A stretch of 39,635 bases of DNA from DASZTU01 sp035493835 (GTDB lineage: Bacteria > Pseudomonadota > Alphaproteobacteria > Rhizobiales > Devosiaceae), in contig DATJHO010000156.1 of NCBI GenBank assembly GCA_035493835.1, positions 1-39,635 on the forward strand, in the 5' to 3' direction. The translations under genes were made by a program, and so were the position numbers. Of this stretch, positions 32,060-39,635 are shown piece by piece. The stretch's first letter is position 1. Every line of letters starts with the position of its first letter. The notes beneath the pieces are model-generated. The model was given only the letters and a program-made list of their open reading frames with translations. It made no database searches and had not been told where the DNA came from.

Positions 32060-32518
32060 ATGACCAACTCTGTCCATAAGCGCGATCCCGACACGGAACT
32101 CGCCGCCACTGTCGCCGAACAGTTGCGATTGACCGTCAGCAAGCTGAACCGTCGACTGCGCGAGGAAGGCAATTTCGGCGATTTCACCTTTTCACAGTCG
32201 AAGGTTCTGGTTCGCCTCGAGCGCGCTGGCCCGGCGACGGTTACCGCCTTGGCGGAGGCCGAAGGCATGCGGCCGCAGTCGATGAGCGGGATCGTCTCGG
32301 CGCTGAAGCTCGCCGGCATGGTCGAGGGGACACCCGACCCCAATGACGGCCGGCAGACCGTCCTCAGCCTCACCGACAAATGCCGGAGGACCGTCGCCGC
32401 CTCTCGCGCCGCCAAGCAGGACTGGCTGTTCCGCACCCTGCAATCGAAGCTGACGGAGACCGAGCAGCAACAGCTTGCCGGCGCCGTTGCCCTGCTCAAC
32501 CGCCTAATCGAACCCTGA
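32060..32518 (+). CDS. MarR family transcriptional regulator
   Basis: A 152-residue winged helix-turn-helix protein. It has a dimerisation helix at the N terminus, FSQSKVLVRLERAGPATVTALAEAEGMRPQ through the recognition helix SMSGIVSALKLAGMVEG, and the wing DPNDGRQTVLSLTDK. The ATG at 32060 has TTGGGCAC upstream with no strong ribosome site. It is 13 bp before an isochorismatase-like gene and 10 bp further is an exporter, so the regulator heads a three-gene operon that it probably represses. The divergent cupin is another likely target. The ligand is unknown. Confidence 0.9.
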   Translation: MTNSVHKRDPDTELAATVAEQLRLTVSKLNRRLREEGNFGDFTFSQSKVLVRLERAGPATVTALAEAEGMRPQSMSGIVSALKLAGMVEGTPDPNDGRQTVLSLTDKCRRTVAASRAAKQDWLFRTLQSKLTETEQQQLAGAVALLNRLIEP

Positions 32519-32531
32519 AAGCCCGCAGACC

Positions 32532-33092
32532 ATGCCCGTCACCACCCTCGACCCCAAGACCGCCCTCATCGTCCTCGATCTGCAGGAAGGCATCCGTGCT
32601 TTCGCGGGCGACGCGGCCACCCCCGTGTTCCAGACCGCGGGGGCGCTGACCGCGGCCTTCCGGCGGCACGGCCTGCCGGTGGTTCTCGTCAACGTCGATG
32701 CCACGGCGCCCGGCCGTACGGAAACCCCGCGACGCGCCGTGAACTTTCCCCCCGAGGCGCTGAAATTCGTCGCCGAGCTCGGCCAGCAGCCCTCCGACAT
32801 CGTGGTCACCAAGAAGAGCTGGGGTGCCTTTCCGACCACCAATATCGAGTGGCAATTGCGTAACCTGGGCGTAACGCAGGTGGTACTCGCCGGCATTTCC
32901 ACCACCTCTGCCGTCGAGTCGACGGCGCGGCAGGCCTATGAGGCCGGCTTCAGCGTTACCATCGCACTCGACGCGACGATGGATATGAACGCCGAAGCCC
33001 ACGCCGCCGCGACAAAGTTCACCTTCCCCCGCCTCGGCGAAACAGGTAGCTGCGCCGAGATCATCGCCCTGCTTGACACGACACACGCCTGA
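32532..33092 (+). CDS. isochorismatase-like hydrolase lacking catalytic cysteine
   Basis: A 186-residue protein of the cysteine hydrolase fold. The first catalytic residue is Asp in ALIVLDLQEG and the lysine is in DIVVTKKSWGAFP. At the place of the nucleophile, where members have a Cys in a G-I-A-T-x-x-C-V-E-S-T-like segment, this protein has AGISTTSAVESTARQAYE, with no cysteine. It therefore resembles the non-cysteine members, such as phenazine-pathway isochorismatases, and its reaction is uncertain. It lies between the MarR regulator and the exporter in one operon. Confidence 0.85.
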   Translation: MPVTTLDPKTALIVLDLQEGIRAFAGDAATPVFQTAGALTAAFRRHGLPVVLVNVDATAPGRTETPRRAVNFPPEALKFVAELGQQPSDIVVTKKSWGAFPTTNIEWQLRNLGVTQVVLAGISTTSAVESTARQAYEAGFSVTIALDATMDMNAEAHAAATKFTFPRLGETGSCAEIIALLDTTHA

Positions 33093-33102
33093 GCCCCAAC
33101 CC

Positions 33103-34797
33103 ATGACCGCGCTCGCCAATGCCGACGCTGGTTCGGCCGCCGCCATTTCGCCCCGCTACAAATGGGTGGCCCTCTCCAACACCACGATTGGCGTGCTGCT
33201 GGCGACCATCGACTCCTCGATCATGCTGATCGCCATGCCCGACATTTTCCGCGGCATCGGCCTCAACCCGCTCGAATCCGGCAACACCGCCTACCTGCTG
33301 TGGATGATCCTGGGCTTCCAGATCGTCTCCAGCGTGCTGGTGGTCAGCCTGGGCCGGCTCGGTGACATGTTTGGCCGGGTGCGGATGTACAATCTCGGCT
33401 TTGTGGTCTTCACGCTCGCCTCGCTGATCCTCACCCTCGATCCGTGGATGGGAGCGGAGGGCGCGCTGTGGTTGATCATCGGCCGGGTGGTGCAGGGCAT
33501 CGGCGCCGCCTTCCTTGTCGCCAATTCGGGCGCCATCCTCACCGATGCGTTTCCTTCCAACCAGCGTGGCCTGGCGCTCGGCATCAACAACATCGCGGGC
33601 ATCTCGGGGTCTTTCATCGGCCTTGTGCTCGGCGGCATCCTCGCCGCCATCTCCTGGCGGCTGGTGTTCCTCGTTTCGGTACCCTTCGGCATTTTTGGCA
33701 CCATCTGGTCCTATCTGAAACTGAGGGAACTTTCCGAGCGCCATGCCGCCAAGATCGACTGGGCGGGCAATATCACCTTCGCGGTCGGCCTGATCCTGGT
33801 GATGGTCGGCATCACGTGGGGCATCCAGCCCGCCAACGGCCAAACCATGGGCTGGACCAGCATGCCGGTGCTCGGCGCCATCGGGGCCGGGGTGCTGTCG
33901 CTGATCGCCTTCGGCATCATCGAAAGCCGCGCTGAATACCCGATGTTTCGCCTGCCGCTGTTCCGGATCAAGGCCTTCACCTTTGGCACGCTCTCGACCT
34001 TTCTCAGCGCCATCGGTCGCGGGGGGCTGATGTTCATGCTGATCATCTGGCTGCAAGGCATCTGGCTGCCGCTCCACGGCTACAGCTTCGAGGAGACCCC
34101 GCTCTGGGCCGGCATCCTGATGTTGCCGCTGACCGCCGGCTTCCTGCTTGCAGGTCCCCTTTCGGGGTTTCTCTCCGACAGGTTCGGGGCGCGCTACTTC
34201 TCGACCGGCGGCATGATCGGGGCGGCCATCAGCTTCCTGCTGCTGCTGTTGCTGCCCATCGACTTCAACTATTGGGCCTTCGCCGCGATCCTTTTGATCA
34301 ACGGCCTCTGCATGGGCGCCTTCGCGGCGCCCAACCGGGCCGCGATCATGAACTCGCTGCCTGCCCGCGACCGTGGCGCCGGCGGCGGCATGAACTCGAC
34401 GTTCCAGAACTCGGCGCAGGTCCTGTCGATCGGCATCTTCTTCACACTGATGATCGTGGGCCTGAGCTCGACCCTCTCGGGCACCATGGTGCAGGGCCTT
34501 GTGGCCCACGGCGTGCCCCCGGCAGTTGCCGCCCATGTCGGCGCCCTGCCGCCCGTGTCGATCCTGTTCGCTGCCTTCCTCGGCTACAACCCGATCGCAA
34601 CACTGCTCGGCCCGCAAGTGCTCGCTGCTCTCCCGGCGGCGGACCGCACGGCACTGACGGGCCACACGTTCTTTCCGGACCTTATCTCAGCGCCGTTCCA
34701 CGCCGGCCTGACCGAGGCCTTCGTGTTCGCGACGATCGCCTGCCTCATCGCCGCGGCCGCCTCATGGTCGCGCGGCTCGGCGCGGCCCCAGCAATAG
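33103..34797 (+). CDS. MFS drug exporter, DHA2 (14-TM) family
   Basis: A 564-residue exporter with about 14 hydrophobic helices. The N-terminal helix contains NTTIGVLLATIDSSIMLIAMPDIF, the region with the drug:H+ antiporter-2 acidic residue. Motif A-like GRLGDMFGRVRMYNLGF lies between helices 2 and 3, and a second RxGAR-like loop (DRFGARYFSTGG) is in the middle. The C terminus is cytoplasmic and short. The ATG at 33103 gives the shortest leader consistent with family starts. It is the last gene of the MarR-isochorismatase-exporter operon and would expel the compound that the MarR protein senses. Confidence 0.92.
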   Translation: MTALANADAGSAAAISPRYKWVALSNTTIGVLLATIDSSIMLIAMPDIFRGIGLNPLESGNTAYLLWMILGFQIVSSVLVVSLGRLGDMFGRVRMYNLGFVVFTLASLILTLDPWMGAEGALWLIIGRVVQGIGAAFLVANSGAILTDAFPSNQRGLALGINNIAGISGSFIGLVLGGILAAISWRLVFLVSVPFGIFGTIWSYLKLRELSERHAAKIDWAGNITFAVGLILVMVGITWGIQPANGQTMGWTSMPVLGAIGAGVLSLIAFGIIESRAEYPMFRLPLFRIKAFTFGTLSTFLSAIGRGGLMFMLIIWLQGIWLPLHGYSFEETPLWAGILMLPLTAGFLLAGPLSGFLSDRFGARYFSTGGMIGAAISFLLLLLLPIDFNYWAFAAILLINGLCMGAFAAPNRAAIMNSLPARDRGAGGGMNSTFQNSAQVLSIGIFFTLMIVGLSSTLSGTMVQGLVAHGVPPAVAAHVGALPPVSILFAAFLGYNPIATLLGPQVLAALPAADRTALTGHTFFPDLISAPFHAGLTEAFVFATIACLIAAAASWSRGSARPQQ

Positions 34798-34847
34798 CTA
34801 CCATCGTAGAATGGCACGGGAGGCAGGGCCGTACCGGCGGCATGGGC

Positions 34848-34871
34848 TGGGCGCAAATTGTATCGCGCCCA
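34848..34871. terminator. hairpin between convergent exporter and SDR
   Basis: TGGGCGC (34848-34854) pairs perfectly with GCGCCCA (34865-34871) around a 10-nt AT-rich loop. It lies 51 bp after the exporter stop and 17 bp from the end of the convergent SDR. No T run is present. Confidence 0.5.
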
Positions 34872-34887
34872 ACCGGTGCTATGTCGC

Positions 34888-35853
34888 TCAGAAACGCTCG
34901 CCCACCAGCTCCTCGCTCTTTACCCACAGCAGCTTGGCGCGTTCCGCGTCAAGCGCATAGGGCTGCACGCCGCCTCGAATTTCTCTGCCCCTGGAGACCT
35001 CGGCGACATGGCAGTCTTCGCAATATCGCGCGCCAATCTCGTCACTTTCGGCGACAACGGCAGCCCACACCGATGTCGCGGCGCCCTGGGGGACTGTTTT
35101 GAAAACAAACGGCGGGAGCCCGGCCGCCGCGTTGGCTGCGTTGATCGAAACGACGAGTGCATCCTCTTGGGCCTGGGTCATGTGCCGGCCAAGTTCAGTG
35201 CGGATGCCGCCGGGCATCAGCGCACAGGCGCGCACGCCACGATCGCGATGCCGCCGGTCGAATTCGACGGCGAACAGGACGTTGGCGGTTTTCGAACGAC
35301 CGTAGCCGACCCACGGATCATAAGTGGTCCGCTCAAAATTGGGGTCGTCGAGATCAACGTCGGCATAACGGTGGCCAGCCGATGAGACATTCACAAGTCG
35401 CCCCCCATCGGTGATCAGCGAGGCGATGCGGTTGACCAGCACGAAGTGGCCCAAATGGTTGGTGCCGAACTGGGTTTCGAAGCCGTCGGCCGTGTGGCCG
35501 AAGGGCGGCGCCATCACGCCGGCGTTGGCGATGACGATGTCGAACAGGCGGCCATCCGTCACCAGTTTATCGGCGCAGGCGCGCACGCTTTCGAGCGAGG
35601 CCAGGTCGAGTTCGATCAGCTCGAAACGGCCGCCCCCCGCCTCGGCCGCTGCGCGCACGCCGACAGTCGCGCGTTCGCCCTTGGCGAGATCACGAACGGT
35701 GCCCACAACGTCGGCGCCATGCGCCACCAGCGCGCGGGCGGTTTCGACCCCTATGCCGGCCGAAACGCCCGTCACGAGCACACGCTTGCCGCTAAGGTCA
35801 ACGCCCGCGAGAACCTCGTCCGTCGTCGATGTCGCATCAAAATTGCTTGTCAC
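34888..35853 (-). CDS. SDR family oxidoreductase
   Basis: A 321-residue extended-type SDR. The NAD(P)-binding motif is TGVSAGIG (Tyr-x3-Lys pair in YGRSK), NAGVMAPPFG marks the central strand, and the catalytic serine is in VNVSSAGHRY. It resembles retinol-dehydrogenase-like proteins of rhizobia, whose substrates are mostly unknown. The GTG at 35853 is chosen because GAGG lies eight bases upstream and homology begins just after; the frame remains open upstream but does not look coding. It is divergent from the AraC regulator at 36017, which is the likely controller. Confidence 0.87.
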   Translation of the reverse strand: MTSNFDATSTTDEVLAGVDLSGKRVLVTGVSAGIGVETARALVAHGADVVGTVRDLAKGERATVGVRAAAEAGGGRFELIELDLASLESVRACADKLVTDGRLFDIVIANAGVMAPPFGHTADGFETQFGTNHLGHFVLVNRIASLITDGGRLVNVSSAGHRYADVDLDDPNFERTTYDPWVGYGRSKTANVLFAVEFDRRHRDRGVRACALMPGGIRTELGRHMTQAQEDALVVSINAANAAAGLPPFVFKTVPQGAATSVWAAVVAESDEIGARYCEDCHVAEVSRGREIRGGVQPYALDAERAKLLWVKSEELVGERF

Positions 35854-36016
35854 GATACTGTCCTCGATTAATTGAGACGCGGCCGGCAGCCAGTGGCCCG
35901 CCGCTTGCTCGATATGGTCGCAGGATGATCGAAACACGCGCCCGATCGTATCGATTCCTTGCCCAATCCTATCAGCCCCCTTGCGCTTGCCGCAGGTAAT
36001 CGACAATTGTCCTGCC

Positions 36017-36913
36017 ATGCAGGACCTACTCAATCGCATGTGCCAACGCGTGCTGCGTCATGCCGACGGAACACGTCTGGACACACCGATACCCCGCGTC
36101 CGCGTGGGGGTGTCGCGACAGCCCAGCGCCCCGGTCACGGGAGTGTACGAGCCGATGATCTGCCTCGTTTTGCAGGGCGCAAAGCAGGTGCTGGTTGGCG
36201 ATCGCCTGCTGCGCTACGACGCCGCCAGCTGCTTTGCCGCTTCGATCGAGATGCCCGCGACCGGCTGCGTGATCGAGGCGACGGCAGACAAGCCCTACGT
36301 TGCCGCCAGCGTGGCGCTTGATCGCGGGGCACTCGCGACGCTGCTGGCCGATCTCGCACCCGTTCCCACCACCGAGCCGGCCATCGGCTTTGGCGTAGCG
36401 CCGGTCACACGCGAGTTGCTCGAAGCCTGGGACAGCCTCCTCGCGCTATTGGACATGCCCGACGACATTCCCTTCCTCGCCGCATCACGCGAGCGCGAGG
36501 TGCTGTATCGCCTGCTGCAGGGCGCGCATGGCCCGATGCTCCGGCAAATCGCCCGCGAGGAGAGCCGGCTCTCGCAGGTGAGGCGCGCGATCGACTGGAT
36601 CCGCCGCAACTTCGATCAACCGTTGCGCACCGAGGCGCTTGCCGACGTCGCTGGCATGAGCGTCCCATCCTTCCACCGGCACTTCAAGGCCGCGACCGCC
36701 ATGAGCCCATTGCAATTCCAGAAGACGCTTCGGCTGCAGGCTGCACGGCGCCTGCTCGCGACGAACGCTGATGCCGCCCGCACGGCCTACTCCGTGGGCT
36801 ACGAGAGCGCGTCGCAGTTCAGCCGAGAATATTCCCGCCTGTTCGGCGTTCCACCTGCCCGGGACGCGGCGCGGTTGCGCGAAAGCCTGGGCGAAATCGC
36901 GCGGGTGATTTGA
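36017..36913 (+). CDS. AraC family transcriptional regulator
   Basis: A 298-residue regulator of the AraC_N-type group. The N-terminal half shows YEPMICLVLQGAKQVLVGDRLLRYD and DIPFLAASREREVLYRLLQG, then the typical linker RLSQVRRAIDWIRRNFDQPL. The C-terminal domain has both helix-turn-helix motifs (LADVAGMSVPSFHRHFKA and AYSVGYESASQFSREYSRLFG) and ends soon after. Relatives next to oxidoreductase genes act as activators in response to electrophiles or aldehydes. The ATG at 36017 gives the normal family length. It is divergent from the SDR at 34888. The effector is unknown. Confidence 0.92.
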   Translation: MQDLLNRMCQRVLRHADGTRLDTPIPRVRVGVSRQPSAPVTGVYEPMICLVLQGAKQVLVGDRLLRYDAASCFAASIEMPATGCVIEATADKPYVAASVALDRGALATLLADLAPVPTTEPAIGFGVAPVTRELLEAWDSLLALLDMPDDIPFLAASREREVLYRLLQGAHGPMLRQIAREESRLSQVRRAIDWIRRNFDQPLRTEALADVAGMSVPSFHRHFKAATAMSPLQFQKTLRLQAARRLLATNADAARTAYSVGYESASQFSREYSRLFGVPPARDAARLRESLGEIARVI

Positions 36914-37031
36914 GTTTCCGCGAGCGCCAACGCGCTGTGAGCGCCCGTGGGCGAGCCGGTGAGTACCCTGCAGAGATTGAGCGACGGGCCCGTTGGCTGC
37001 CGACTAAGTCACTGCGGTAGTTGCGATAAGG

Positions 37032-37800
37032 CGCCCTGACCCGCGCACGACGGGCCCGAACGATCCGCGTTTCCTGGTGCTCGGCGACCAGATGGACGGT
37101 TTCCGCTCCGTCGGCGCGTTCGAGCCCAACATGGACGGCTATTTCGGCCGGGTCGAGCAGCACGGCTTCAAGCTGCCGCCCAATCGCGAGGAGATCTGGC
37201 TGCCCGAGGGCGAGGATTCGGTGCCGGGCGCGACGACCAAGCCCGCGCGCCTGCCAAAGGAGCTTTCGGACAGCGCCTTCTTTACCGAGCGGGCGCCCGC
37301 GCCGGCGCGATCGACCCTGCCTTGACCGAGAGCATCGATGTCATGCCGACGATCCTCGAATGGCTCGGCGGCGACAGGCCCCGGGCCTGCGACGGGCGCT
37401 CGCTCGTGCCGCTTGTCGAGGGCAGCATCCCGGTCGATTGGCGCACGGAACTGCACTATGAGTATGACTTCCGCGACGTCCACTACTCGGCGCCGAACAG
37501 CTATCTCGAGCTCCCCTTCGACCAGGCGAGCCTCTGCGTCGTGCAGGACGCCGACTACAAGTACATCCATTTCGCGGCACTGCCGCCGCTGTTCTTCGAC
37601 CTCAAGGCCGACCCGAACCAGTTCGTCAATCGCGCGAACGATCCCGCCTATGCAGAGCGGGTGCTCGAATACGCCCAAAGGGCGCTCTCCTGGCGGCTGA
37701 TCCACGCCGAGAAAACGCTGACGCATTACCGCTCGGGGCCCAGAGGGCTCCAGCGCCGTGAACCCGACGGCACCCCCGTCGATCTGCGCCTGCTGCCTTC
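37032..37800 (+). pseudogene. phosphonate monoester hydrolase/sulfatase-like relic, internally deleted
   Basis: Two pieces of one gene are fused. The first (37032 to about 37298) reads TTGPNDPRFLVLGDQMDGF, FEPNMDGYFGRVEQHGF and GATTKPARLPKELSDSAFF, matching the middle of rhizobial phosphonate monoester hydrolases. The second (from about 37301, another frame) begins AGAIDPALTESIDVMPTILEWLGG and continues ELHYEYDFRDVHY, VVQDADYKYIHFAALPPLFF, matching the C-terminal part. The N-terminal region with the formylglycine cysteine and several hundred residues between the pieces are missing, so it is inactive. The frame has no stop before 37997, so its natural end is unclear. Family is confident, the exact edges are not. 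Confidence 0.8.
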
Positions 37801-37829
37801 CTCACAAAACCGAAAACACGGAGACGACA

Positions 37830-37937
37830 ATGAATCGCCTCAACCGTCGTGGCGTTCTTGGCCTTGCTGCCGGCGCTGCGAGCACACTTGTGCTGCCCCG
37901 CTTCGCGCCGCGCCTAGTTACGTTTCGGGCCTGCTAA
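37830..37937 (+). pseudogene. Tat signal peptide stub of a lost exported protein
   Basis: A GGAG eight bases upstream precedes an ATG that encodes MNRLNRRGVLGLAAGAAST, with the twin-arginine pattern and hydrophobic stretch of a Tat signal, then a proline and a stop after 35 residues. No mature protein follows. Such signals often belong to ABC substrate-binding proteins downstream of phosphonate ester hydrolases, so the stub is probably the 5' end of a gene that a deletion removed. That identity is inference. Confidence 0.6.
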
Positions 37938-37949
37938 CTCCGAATTGGT

Positions 37950-38696
37950 TTAATACGTCGTCCGTCCGCCGGAGAGATCGAACACGGAAGCGGTTGTAAA
38001 ACTGTTGTCCTTGCTGACCAGCCACGCCACCATCGCCGCGGCTTCATCGACCTCGAGGAACCGCCCACGCGGAATGCGCACCAGCATGTAGTCGATGAAT
38101 TCCTTGGTCAGCGTATCGAGAATCCCGGTCTTTGCAGTTGCGGGCGTGATCGCATTGACCGCGATGTCGAACTTGGCCAACTCCTTGCCCAGCGACTTGG
38201 TCAGGCCGATCACCCCGGCCTTGGCCGCCGAATAGGCGGAAAGGTTCGGATTGCCCTCCTTGCCCGCCACTGAGGAGATGTTGACGATACGCCCATAGTT
38301 GCGGGCTTTCATCGAGGGTATCACCACCTTGTTGACGTAAAAGGTCCCGTTGAGGTTGATCTCGACGACCTTGCGCCACTCGTTCGGATCGTATTCTTCC
38401 AGGGTTGCGTTCTTGCCCGCGATGCCCGCTGAATTCACCAGAATCGATATCGGCCCGACATCGGCCTCGACCGCGGCATGCACCGCCGACAATCCGTCTA
38501 GGTCGGTTATATCGACCACCTGGCTCGACGCATTTGGTCCCAGCGCCGCCTTGGCGGTCTGTAGCGCGGCAGCATTCATGTCCCAGAGGCTGACCTTGGC
38601 CCCGCTGTCGATCAGCCGCTGGGCGATGGCAAAGCCCAGCCCCTGTGCGCCGCCGGTGACCACGGCCACCTGGCCGTCCAAATCGATCTTGTTCAT
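37950..38696 (-). CDS. SDR family oxidoreductase, FabG/sugar-dehydrogenase-like
   Basis: A complete 248-residue classical SDR. The cofactor motif is TGGAQGLG near residues 14-21, the central motif is NSAGIAG, the catalytic set is Ser in VNISSVAG and YSAAK, and it ends FTTASVFDLSGGRTTY. The terminal sequence resembles sugar or polyol dehydrogenases of alphaproteobacteria, but 3-oxoacyl-ACP reductase-like roles cannot be excluded. The aspartate after the second beta strand (SLWDMN) favours NAD over NADP. It is intact although both neighbours are relics. Its 5' side opens into a 219-bp gap (38697-38915) without visible genes. Confidence 0.88.
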   Translation of the reverse strand: MNKIDLDGQVAVVTGGAQGLGFAIAQRLIDSGAKVSLWDMNAAALQTAKAALGPNASSQVVDITDLDGLSAVHAAVEADVGPISILVNSAGIAGKNATLEEYDPNEWRKVVEINLNGTFYVNKVVIPSMKARNYGRIVNISSVAGKEGNPNLSAYSAAKAGVIGLTKSLGKELAKFDIAVNAITPATAKTGILDTLTKEFIDYMLVRIPRGRFLEVDEAAAMVAWLVSKDNSFTTASVFDLSGGRTTY

Positions 38697-38915
38697 GTCA
38701 GTCTCTCGTATCGCTCGTTATCGGCCGGGTTGTCCGGCGCGGGAAGGAAGTGTCGAACACTGATTCATTAGCGCCCAGTGCACCCGGCGTGGCGCTGCTG
38801 GACCGGGCTAGCATGGTAGACTACGCGGATTGCCAGCAATCTCGAATAAGCTTGTAGCCATCGCGAGACTTCCACGGGCCTCGCGCAAATTCTCCTGCGC
38901 GCCGGCAGCCGACCA

Positions 38916-39012
38916 TCATTCGGCGTGAACGGCTTCCCGACGGCCTGACCTCGCGGACTGCAGCACTACGTCGGTGACGTATTCGGTCGCCCGGGCGTCG
39001 CGGAATCTCGGT
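38916..39012 (-). pseudogene. oxidoreductase C-terminal fragment, possibly Gfo/Idh/MocA
   Basis: The minus strand reads APRFRDARATEYVTDVVLQS and continues to ARSGRREAVHAE and a stop at 38916-38918. This looks like the C-terminal helix of a Gfo/Idh/MocA-type sugar oxidoreductase, in which an F-x-D-A segment is followed by a helix and SGRR. The rest of the gene is missing: at about 39012 the plus strand becomes an SDR fragment. The assignment rests on a short stretch. Confidence 0.45.
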
Positions 39013-39460
39013 GCGGCCGGCTCGTCTATCTCAGCTCCGGCATGCACCATCATGCCGACGCCAATTTTGACGATATCCTTTGGAGGCAGCGCCGCTGGAA
39101 CGGTTCGACCGCCTATGCCGAGAGCAAGTTGCACGATGCGATGTTGGCTTTTGCCGTCGCCCGGCGCTGGCCCGACGTGCTGTCGAACGCGCTGGAACCC
39201 GGCTGGGTGCCAACCAAGATGGGCGACGCCGGCGCACCCGACGACATCCACCAGGCCCACCTGACGCAGGCGTGGCTCGCCGGCAGCGACGAACCGGAAG
39301 CCAAGGTGACGGGCCGCTACTTTTACCATCTGCGCCCGCTCGCCCCCAACCCGCAGGCGGATGACCCCGCGCTTCAGGACCGCCTTATCGCGATTCCTGT
39401 GCCGATTTGTCGGGCGTCATCTCCCAGCCTGAGCGTCGAAAGCCGTCTAAAGCGCCTTAG
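39012..39460 (+). pseudogene. SDR family oxidoreductase, N-terminally truncated and frameshifted
   Basis: The plus strand reads RLVYLSSGMHH (catalytic serine), WNGSTAYAESKLHDAML (Tyr-x3-Lys), LEPGWVPTKMGDAGAPDDI and KVTGRYFYHLRPLAPNPQAD, a clear SDR of the atypical oxidoreductase group. The N-terminal cofactor domain is absent. Near the C terminus the frame breaks: after RLIAI (to 39395) removing CC at 39396-39397 gives CADLSGVISQPERRKPSKAP and a stop at 39458-39460, which fits the family end. So the relic has both a truncation and a late frameshift. Confidence 0.75.
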
Positions 39461-39535
39461 CGGCACCTCAGCGGATACAGCTGGCCGACTGCGCACTGGC
39501 GGCTTCGCCATTCCTAACCTCGGCGGAGCAGCAGG

Positions 39536-39635
39536 CTATTCGAGACCTTCTGCCTGCAGGAGTATGGTGCTGGTCAATTCAAGATGCTCCGAGAGCAGGC
39601 CCGCGGCACGATCGGCGTCGCGCGCCAGAGTGGCC
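39536..39635 (-). CDS. GntR family regulator (FCD domain), C-terminal end
   Basis: The last 32 codons of a minus-strand gene that enters from the right edge: ATLARDADRAAGLLSEHLEL, then TSTILLQAEGLE and a stop at 39536-39538. The helix LARDADRAAGLLSEH is typical of the end of the FCD effector domain of GntR regulators (FadR subfamily). The DNA-binding part is outside the window, so the identity is tentative. Confidence 0.6.
   Translation of the reverse strand, partial: ATLARDADRAAGLLSEHLELTSTILLQAEGLE

Noticed and set aside
31879..32499. Upstream extension of the cupin gene to 386 residues
   Set aside because: The extra part runs antisense through the MarR gene and has no cupin or signal features; the ATG at 31878 gives a normal cupin.
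33061..34665. Long minus-strand open frame (534 codons) opposite the DHA2 exporter
   Set aside because: Its composition is dominated by Glu, Arg, His and Gln and reflects the codon positions of the membrane protein on the other strand.
38697..38915. Possible tRNA or small RNA gene
   Set aside because: No cloverleaf, no anticodon arm and no strong hairpin with a T run was found.

Overview
The window is GC-rich DNA from an alphaproteobacterium, most likely of the order Hyphomicrobiales (Devosiaceae-like is my guess, not a proof). The inference rests on the type of gene content: Fe superoxide dismutase, 7Fe ferredoxin FdxA, a group III truncated haemoglobin, a rhizobial-type phosphonate monoester hydrolase relic, an IS66 remnant with a pRiA4b ORF-3 gene, a chemoreceptor with a tryptophan/phenylalanine C-terminal tether, and a hairpin repeat of the kind scattered in rhizobial genomes. 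No rRNA, tRNA, CRISPR array or phage module was seen.

Layout. 1-1312: decayed IS66 transposase with an overlapping, frameshifted pRiA4b ORF-3 gene. 1420-2083: 3' ends of a divergent SDR and LysR pair fused by a deletion. 2148-4223: chemoreceptor. 4594-11233: six-gene plus-strand run with an enolase-superfamily acid-sugar dehydratase followed by a complete peptide-family ABC importer (binding protein, two permeases, two ATPases). 11253-14502: a LysR regulator flanked by an MFS exporter-DoxX operon and a second DoxX-like gene; the two promoter regions share a near-identical 19-bp site. 14768-16138: AraC regulator divergent from an AhpD-like protein. 16196-19184: redox module, with a SufR-like Fe-S regulator and truncated haemoglobin on one side and sodB, fdxA and a flavin reductase on the other. 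19279-25119: two-partner secretion operon (TpsB then a 1365-residue TpsA with nine GLUG-type repeats). 25382-27405: quinone-oxidoreductase-like enzyme, a mosaic of gene fragments, and a RibD-C/DHFR-like protein. 27491-31107: phosphoketolase and acetate kinase, translationally coupled. 31339-34797: cupin protein, MarR regulator, isochorismatase-like protein and 14-TM exporter. 34888-36913: SDR divergent from an AraC regulator. 37032-39635: gene relics (phosphonate monoester hydrolase, Tat signal peptide stub, oxidoreductase and SDR pieces), one intact SDR, and the tail of a GntR/FCD regulator.

How it works together. The intact operons suggest a heterotroph that imports and dehydrates an acid sugar or similar substrate, can split pentose or fructose phosphates to acetyl phosphate and gain ATP, responds to electrophile, thiol or drug stress through small regulator-oxidoreductase-exporter cassettes, and couples an Fe-S sensing regulator to superoxide and possibly nitric oxide defence.

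The strongest unexplained signals are (i) the shared operator of the two DoxX loci, (ii) the SufR-like/haemoglobin/SodB/FdxA/flavin reductase module with a 24-bp palindrome at its divergent promoter, and (iii) a striking number of sharp fusion points where pieces of unrelated genes abut without any visible insertion sequence.
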